Positions 60,300 to 64,000 of a stretch of 64,000 bases of DNA are shown here, in pieces; positions within the stretch are counted from its first letter, which is position 1; each line of letters opens with the position of its first letter. The stretch comes from Isoptericola peretonis (lineage in GTDB: Bacteria > Actinomycetota > Actinomycetes > Actinomycetales > Cellulomonadaceae), in the NCBI GenBank assembly GCA_023241745.1, contig JALQCY010000003.1:186001-250000 (forward strand). The letters are read 5' to 3'. Under the pieces are notes generated by a model. That model was not told where the DNA came from and made no database searches. It saw only the letters and a list, made by a program, of their open reading frames with translations. Made by a program: the position numbers and the translations under genes.

Positions 60300-60578
60300 A
60301 TGACGAGCACGTGCACGCACCTTGACCAGATCGCCCCCGCCCGGCCGGAGACCGTCGGCGAGTGCCCCGAGTGCGTGGCGACCGGCGGCACGTGGGTGCA
60401 CCTGCGCGCCTGTCTCGAGTGCGGGCACGTCGGGTGCTGCGACTCGTCCCCGGCCACGCACGCGACGGCCCACTTCCGTGCCACGGGGCACCCGGTCATG
60501 CGCTCGGTCGAGCCGGGCGAGCACTGGGGCTGGTGCTTCGTGGACGGGGTGACGATCCCCGGGCGCCAGATGCCCTGA
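60300..60578 (+). CDS. UBP-type zinc finger protein
   Basis: A 92-residue protein made of one ZnF-UBP domain: CTHLDQ, CPECVATGG, LRACLECGHVGCCDSS, THATAHFRATGHPVMRSVEPGE. All zinc-ligand Cys/His residues appear present. In eukaryotes the fold binds ubiquitin C-termini; in actinobacteria its role is unknown, but genes like this recur next to thioredoxin reductase-like flavoproteins, as here. ATG 60300 follows GGAGAGGG. Divergent from the response regulator. Confidence 0.85.
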   Translation: MTSTCTHLDQIAPARPETVGECPECVATGGTWVHLRACLECGHVGCCDSSPATHATAHFRATGHPVMRSVEPGEHWGWCFVDGVTIPGRQMP

Positions 60579-60587
60579 ACTTCCTGA

Positions 60588-60599
60588 CCGACTGGTCGG
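60588..60599. promoter_or_regulatory. Operator 1 of the MFS-TetR operon
   Basis: CCGACTGGTCGG is a perfect inverted repeat with a 2-nt centre, just upstream of the -10 element and so over the -35 region of the MFS promoter. It resembles TetR-type operators; the TetR encoded downstream in the same operon is the likely binder. Confidence 0.55.
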
Positions 60600-60617
60600 C
60601 AAGCGCCGGACCGCTGT

Positions 60618-60629
60618 GTACGATCGTAC
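60618..60629. promoter_or_regulatory. Leaderless promoter of the MFS gene within palindrome GTACGATCGTAC
   Basis: TACGAT (60619-60624) lies 7 nt before ATG 60632, giving a leaderless start. The -10 is embedded in a perfect 12-bp palindrome (60618-60629), which may be a second operator or chance. Confidence 0.5.
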
Positions 60630-60631
60630 GC

Positions 60632-61867
60632 ATGGATCCCGTCGTCCGCCGCGCCCGCGTGGCCGTGGCAGCCCTCTTCCTCACCAACGGGGCGCTGTTC
60701 GCGAACCTCGTGCCGCGCTATCCCGAGATCAAGGACGACCTGGGGATGAGCAACGCCACCTACGGGCTCGCCGTCGCAGCGTTCCCCGCCGGGGCGATCG
60801 CGGCCGGCGTCGCCGCGGGGTTCCTCGTCCGGCGGTTCGGCTCCGCCCGGGTCGCGGCGGCCGGGACGGTGCTCACGAGCGTCGGGGTGCTGGTCGCGGG
60901 GCTCTCGCCCTCGCTCGGCCTGCTCGTCGTGGCGATGTTCGCCGGCGGCGCGATGGACGCGAGCACCGACGTCGCGCAGAACGCGCACGGCCTGCGGGTC
61001 CAGCGGCGGTACGGGCGCTCCATCCTCAACTCGTTCCACGCCGTGTGGTCGATCGGCGCCGTCCTCGGCGGGTCGATGGCCGCGGCCGCGATCGCCCTCG
61101 ACGTCCCGCGCGGCGTGCACCTCGCCGTCACGGGCGCCCTCTTCTCCGCCGTCGCGCTCGTGGCGCTGCGCTTCTGCCTGCCCGGTCTCGACGACGCCGA
61201 CCGGGCGGCCGGCCCCGACGGCGAGGGCCACGGGGCCGGGGCGGGCAGCGCCGCCGCCCGCGCCGCGCGGCTGCGCACCGGGCTGGTGCTCGCCGCGCTC
61301 GTGCTCGTCGCGGTCGCCGGAGCCCTCGTCGAGGACGCCGGCAGCTCGTGGGCCGCGGTCTACCTGTCCGGGGCGCTGGGCGCCGCGAGCGCCGTGGCGG
61401 CGGCGGGCTTCGTCGCCCTCGTGGGGGCTCAGTTCGTCGGGCGGATGCTCGGCGACCGGTTCGTGGACCGGTTCGGGCAGCGGGCGGTGGCCCGCACGGG
61501 CGGCCTGCTCGTCGCGGTGGGCACCGGGCTCGCGCTCGCGTTCCCGACGGTGCCCGGCACCGTCGCCGGCTTCGCGTGCGCCGGGTTCGGCGTCGCCACC
61601 CTGGTGCCGGCCGCGATGCACGAGGCCGACGAGCTGCCGGGCCTGCGGGCGGGCACGGGGCTCACCGTCGTCTCGTGGCTCATGCGGCTCGGCTTCCTGC
61701 TCTCGCCGCCCGTGGTGGGCCTGGTCGCCGACGCCACGAGCCTGCGGGTCGGCCTTCTCGTGCTGCCCCTGGCCGGGCTGGTCGTGATCGTCGCCGCGGG
61801 CGTGCTCTCCGGGCGCCGGACGGTCCGGCCCGAGCCGCAGCGGACTGGCGAGATCATGAGCGCATGA
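60632..61867 (+). CDS. MFS transporter (TetR-linked)
   Basis: A 411-residue MFS protein with about 12 membrane segments. N-terminal VAVAALFLTNGALFANLVPRYPEIKDDLG and the region GGAMDASTDVAQNAHG resemble the family of FucP/Gph-like or YfkF-type MFS permeases involved in sugar or drug movement. A long Gly/Ala-rich loop separates the halves (about residues 188-208). ATG 60632 is leaderless. It is coupled (ATGA) to a TetR gene, so export of a toxic or signalling compound is most likely. Confidence 0.85.
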   Translation: MDPVVRRARVAVAALFLTNGALFANLVPRYPEIKDDLGMSNATYGLAVAAFPAGAIAAGVAAGFLVRRFGSARVAAAGTVLTSVGVLVAGLSPSLGLLVVAMFAGGAMDASTDVAQNAHGLRVQRRYGRSILNSFHAVWSIGAVLGGSMAAAAIALDVPRGVHLAVTGALFSAVALVALRFCLPGLDDADRAAGPDGEGHGAGAGSAAARAARLRTGLVLAALVLVAVAGALVEDAGSSWAAVYLSGALGAASAVAAAGFVALVGAQFVGRMLGDRFVDRFGQRAVARTGGLLVAVGTGLALAFPTVPGTVAGFACAGFGVATLVPAAMHEADELPGLRAGTGLTVVSWLMRLGFLLSPPVVGLVADATSLRVGLLVLPLAGLVVIVAAGVLSGRRTVRPEPQRTGEIMSA

Positions 61868-62421
61868 CCGCCGTCACCACCCGGCCGCGCCGCCACGACC
61901 CCGCGCGCCGCGACCGCATCATCGACGCCTGCCTCGACGTCGTCGCCGAGCGTGGCGTCGCGGGCACCACGCACCGCCGCGTCGCCGCGGCCGCCGACGT
62001 GCCGCTCGGCTCGATGACCTACCACTTCGCGGGGATGGACGACCTGCTGCGCGAGGCGTTCGGGCGGTTCGCGCAGCAGGCCGCGGCGCAGTTCGAGCGC
62101 CGGATGGCGGAGGCGCCGGACCGCGACGCGGCCGTGCGCGCCGTCGTCCGGCTCATCACGCTCGACGTGTTCGCCACGCAGCGCGACCTCGTCCTGTCCC
62201 ACGAGCTCTACACGCTCGCCGCCCGCGACCCGGCCTTCCGCACGCTGACCAACGACTGGATGCGGCGCAGCCGCGACGCCCTGGCCAGGCACTTCGACCC
62301 GGCGACCTGCCGCGTGCTCGACGCCTTCATCGAGGGCATGACGATCCATCGCGCCCTCGACACCGAGCCGCACGACGACGTGGACGTGCTCGCCGCCGTG
62401 CGGCGGCTGACCGGGGCGTGA
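61864..62421 (+). CDS. TetR family regulator
   Basis: A 185-residue TetR/AcrR repressor. HTH is at about residues 18-62 (VAERGVAGTTHRRVAAAADVPLGSMTYHF), followed by a helical ligand domain. It overlaps the MFS stop by 4 nt. Two palindromes before the operon suggest autoregulation. Inducer unknown. Confidence 0.85.
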   Translation: MTAVTTRPRRHDPARRDRIIDACLDVVAERGVAGTTHRRVAAAADVPLGSMTYHFAGMDDLLREAFGRFAQQAAAQFERRMAEAPDRDAAVRAVVRLITLDVFATQRDLVLSHELYTLAARDPAFRTLTNDWMRRSRDALARHFDPATCRVLDAFIEGMTIHRALDTEPHDDVDVLAAVRRLTGA

Positions 62422-62434
62422 GCCCCGGCCCGCG

Positions 62435-62755
62435 TCAGGAGAGCGGGCCGACCGGGCGCACCCGGAGGATCTCGGTGCGCGCGACGGCCCGGTCGCGCAC
62501 GTCGAGGCGGGCCGCCCGCTCGGGGTCCGCCATGTACGCGGCGAGCGCCTCCTCGTCGGGCATCTCGATGATCTGCACCTCGGTGGGCTGGACGGCGCCG
62601 TGCGCGGCGTCGTCGGTGTGCGCCACGTTGGTCACGCGCTGCAGCACCCGCCCGCCGTGCCGCGGCACCAGCCTCAGCACCTCGGTCTCGTAGTCCGCCA
62701 GCGCCGGAGCCTCGCCGTCGGCCGCCCACAGCAGCACGCACAGGGTGATCGCCAT
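62435..62755 (-). CDS. Dimeric alpha/beta-barrel domain protein (DUF1330/ABM-like)
   Basis: A 106-residue protein with the ferredoxin-like dimeric barrel pattern: beta strand ITLCVLLWA, helix ALADYETEVLRLVPRHGG, strands RVLQRVTN and TEVQIIEMPDEEALAAYMADPE. This matches small antibiotic biosynthesis monooxygenase/DUF1330-like proteins. No cofactor motif is visible. ATG 62755 follows GAGAAGGTGG. It converges with the TetR gene. Confidence 0.65.
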   Translation of the reverse strand: MAITLCVLLWAADGEAPALADYETEVLRLVPRHGGRVLQRVTNVAHTDDAAHGAVQPTEVQIIEMPDEEALAAYMADPERAARLDVRDRAVARTEILRVRPVGPLS

Positions 62756-62843
62756 CGTCCACCTTCTCCCTCGGGTCGTGCGCCGATCCTGTCACCCGTG
62801 AGCGGCCGACGGTGGGACACCGGCCCGTGCCGCGAGCCTCCCC

Positions 62844-63116
62844 CTAGCGGGAGCCGTACCGGCGGCGGAACTTCTCGACGCGGCCCGCGGTGTCGACGAC
62901 GCGCGCGGCGCCGGTCCAGAACGGGTGGCTGGCGCTCGAGATCTCGACGTCGACCACCGGATAGGTGTTGCCGTCCTCCCACTCGATGGTGCGGGCGGGG
63001 CGGCCGGGACCGGCCGCCGCGTCGCCGGCGAGCGTCGAGCGCGTCAGGAACGCGGTGCCGGCGCTGGTGTCGCGGAAGACGACGGGGCCGTAGGTGGGGT
63101 GGATGGTGTTCTTCAT
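62844..63116 (-). CDS. rpmE2: 50S ribosomal protein L31 type B (zinc-free paralog)
   Basis: A 90-residue L31 type [21 protein letters not shown], then [29 protein letters not shown], the L31 C-terminal signature. The zinc-binding cysteines of ordinary L31 are missing (none in the protein), so it is the zinc-independent form that replaces L31 when zinc is scarce. It overlaps the L33 gene stop by 1 nt (TGATG), under the same Zur-box promoter. Confidence 0.95.
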   Translation of the reverse strand: MKNTIHPTYGPVVFRDTSAGTAFLTRSTLAGDAAAGPGRPARTIEWEDGNTYPVVDVEISSASHPFWTGAARVVDTAGRVEKFRRRYGSR

Positions 63117-63283
63117 CAGCGTGCCTCTCGGAAGTCGACGTGGCGGCGGGCGACGGGGTCGTACTTGCGCAGCACGATCCGGTCGGGGTCGTTGCGGCGG
63201 TTCTTGCGGGTGACGTACGTGAAGCCGGTGCCCGCCGTCGAGCGGAGCTGGACGACCGGTCGCACGTCGGTGCGGGATGCCAT
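63116..63283 (-). CDS. rpmG: 50S ribosomal protein L33
   Basis: A 55-residue L33: [20 protein letters not shown] and [19 protein letters not shown]. It has no CxxC pairs, so this is the zinc-free type. ATG 63283 follows GGAGAG. A perfect Zur-box palindrome sits 26 nt upstream, so L33 and L31B form a zinc-starvation operon. Replacing zinc-binding ribosomal proteins frees zinc for other uses, as known in Streptomyces and mycobacteria. Confidence 0.95.
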   Translation of the reverse strand: MASRTDVRPVVQLRSTAGTGFTYVTRKNRRNDPDRIVLRKYDPVARRHVDFREAR

Positions 63284-63308
63284 CGGCACTCTCCTCACTG
63301 GGACATCG

Positions 63309-63323
63309 TGAGAACGGTTCTCA
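63309..63323. promoter_or_regulatory. Zur box
   Basis: TGAGAACGGTTCTCA is a perfect 7-1-7 palindrome fitting the actinobacterial Zur pattern TGA-N-AA-NNN-TT-N-TCA. It lies 26 nt before rpmG. Confidence 0.85.
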
Positions 63324-63494
63324 AGTCCCACGGTCCACAACCCAGGGAGGCCGCCGGGCATTCCCGGCGCCGGATGCCCAGCCGGGAACACCGCCCGCGG
63401 GGCCGCTGTTCTCCCCGCGCGGACCCGAGGCCGGGCGGCGGGCGCCGTCGTAGGCTCCTCGCGGACCCGCACCCACCACGGACGGGAGACACGC

Positions 63495-64000
63495 ATGGCG
63501 GCACGCACGCTGGCCGAACGGCTGCGCACCGAGTCGGGGGCCGCGCTGCTGCTGGTGGGCGTGACGCTGCTCGCGCTGGTGTGGGCGAACTCGCCGCTGT
63601 CCGGCTGGTACGAGCAGCTGTGGGAGCTGCCGATCCATCTGGACGTCGGCGACCTGCGCTTCGACATGGACCTGCACCACTGGGTCAACGACGGCGTCAT
63701 GGTGCTGTTCTTCTTCGTCGTCGGCCTCGAGGTGCGCCAGGAGCTGGCGATCGGGTCGTTGCGCCAGCGCAGCCAGCGGCTGGTGCCGCTCGTCGCCGGG
63801 ACGCTCGGCGTCGTGGTCCCCGCGCTGGTCTTCCTCGCCGTCGCCGGCCACGCCGACCCGCGCGGCTGGGGCGTCGTCGTGGGCACCGACACGGCGTTCC
63901 TGCTGGGTGTGCTGGCCCTGGTCGGGCCCAGGATGTCGAGCCAGCTGCGCGTCTTCCTGCTCACCCTGTCCGTGGTGGACGACTTCCTCGCCGTCGGCAT
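63495..64000 (+). CDS. nhaA: Na+/H+ antiporter NhaA (partial, 3' end outside)
   Basis: The first 168 codons of an NhaA antiporter. Recognisable segments are [20 protein letters not shown] (the classic NhaA helix 2), [18 protein letters not shown] (helix 4 region) and [11 protein letters not shown] with the Asp-Asp pair (Asp163/164-type) that binds Na+ or H+. ATG 63495 is behind GGGAG. It is divergent from rpmG; the 171 bp between the Zur box and this start contain no recognised element. Confidence 0.95.
   Translation, partial: MAARTLAERLRTESGAALLLVGVTLLALVWANSPLSGWYEQLWELPIHLDVGDLRFDMDLHHWVNDGVMVLFFFVVGLEVRQELAIGSLRQRSQRLVPLVAGTLGVVVPALVFLAVAGHADPRGWGVVVGTDTAFLLGVLALVGPRMSSQLRVFLLTLSVVDDFLAVG

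Noticed and set aside
1..64000. tRNA, rRNA, riboswitch, CRISPR, insertion sequence or prophage genes
   Set aside because: No cloverleaf or rRNA-like sequence, transposase, integrase, Cas or phage structural protein was recognised; detection by eye of diverged riboswitches is limited.

Overview
The window is high-GC DNA with strongly GC3-biased coding. It looks like a chromosomal segment of an Actinomycetota species, most plausibly Micrococcales (a Cellulosimicrobium/Isoptericola/Cellulomonas-like plant-polymer degrader). That placement is inferred from gene content: an actinobacterial-type LexA box before a DUF222/HNH gene, a Zur box before L33/L31B, many TANNNT leaderless promoters, a class F sortase, DUF5979/LPXTG surface proteins and CUT1 sugar transporters without a local ATPase. 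I found no rRNA, tRNA, CRISPR array, insertion sequence or phage.

Layout. (1) 1-11.0 kb is a pectin or rhamnogalacturonan-type utilisation locus. It has two CUT1 permeases, divergent from a sugar-binding lipoprotein, a Gfo/Idh-PmoA fusion oxidoreductase and a six-hairpin glycosidase; these are followed by a secreted pectate lyase with four FN3 domains and a LacI regulator. (2) 11.1-12.2 kb carries small genes. (3) 12.3-21.3 kb is one giant LPTTG surface protein with 11 DUF5979 repeats. (4) 21.5-26.5 kb has a lipoprotein and a SulP - BASS transporter - alkylsulfatase run. (5) 26.5-29.1 kb has small membrane proteins and a PEP mutase-like enzyme. (6) 29.2-32.3 kb has DUF4397 protein - class F sortase and ECF sigma - anti-sigma. 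(7) 32.3-38.1 kb has TetR with its divergent target, an amidotransferase, an S66 peptidase, and a decaying patch (broken HNH gene, 5'-damaged ABC ATPase, DUF2255). (8) 38.1-43.6 kb is a minus-strand operon: NuoN/MrpD-like subunit, APC antiporter, arginine deiminase, CDF exporter. (9) 43.6-48.7 kb is a rhamnoside module: MFS, GH78 rhamnosidase, LacI, with a perfect LacI operator. (10) 48.7-51.5 kb is a P-type cation ATPase. (11) 51.6-57.0 kb is an organosulfonate operon: ABC importer, LLM monooxygenase, two flavin reductases, with a possible leaderless leader peptide. (12) 57.1-60.6 kb is a redox/signalling cluster with unusually degenerate domains. (13) 60.6-64 kb has MFS-TetR, a dimeric-barrel protein, Zur-type L33/L31B and the start of nhaA.

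How it fits together. Two carbohydrate modules, each with its own LacI, would feed on pectin side chains and rhamnosides. Two organosulfur modules (alkyl sulfates; sulfonates or sulfones) suggest growth on plant or detergent-derived sulfur. The sortase/adhesin genes suggest substrate or host attachment. The most unusual features are the pseudo-receiver/TrxR-like protein beside a His-less HPt protein, two candidate leader ORFs, and a set of well-formed operators for LexA, Zur, LacI and TetR.
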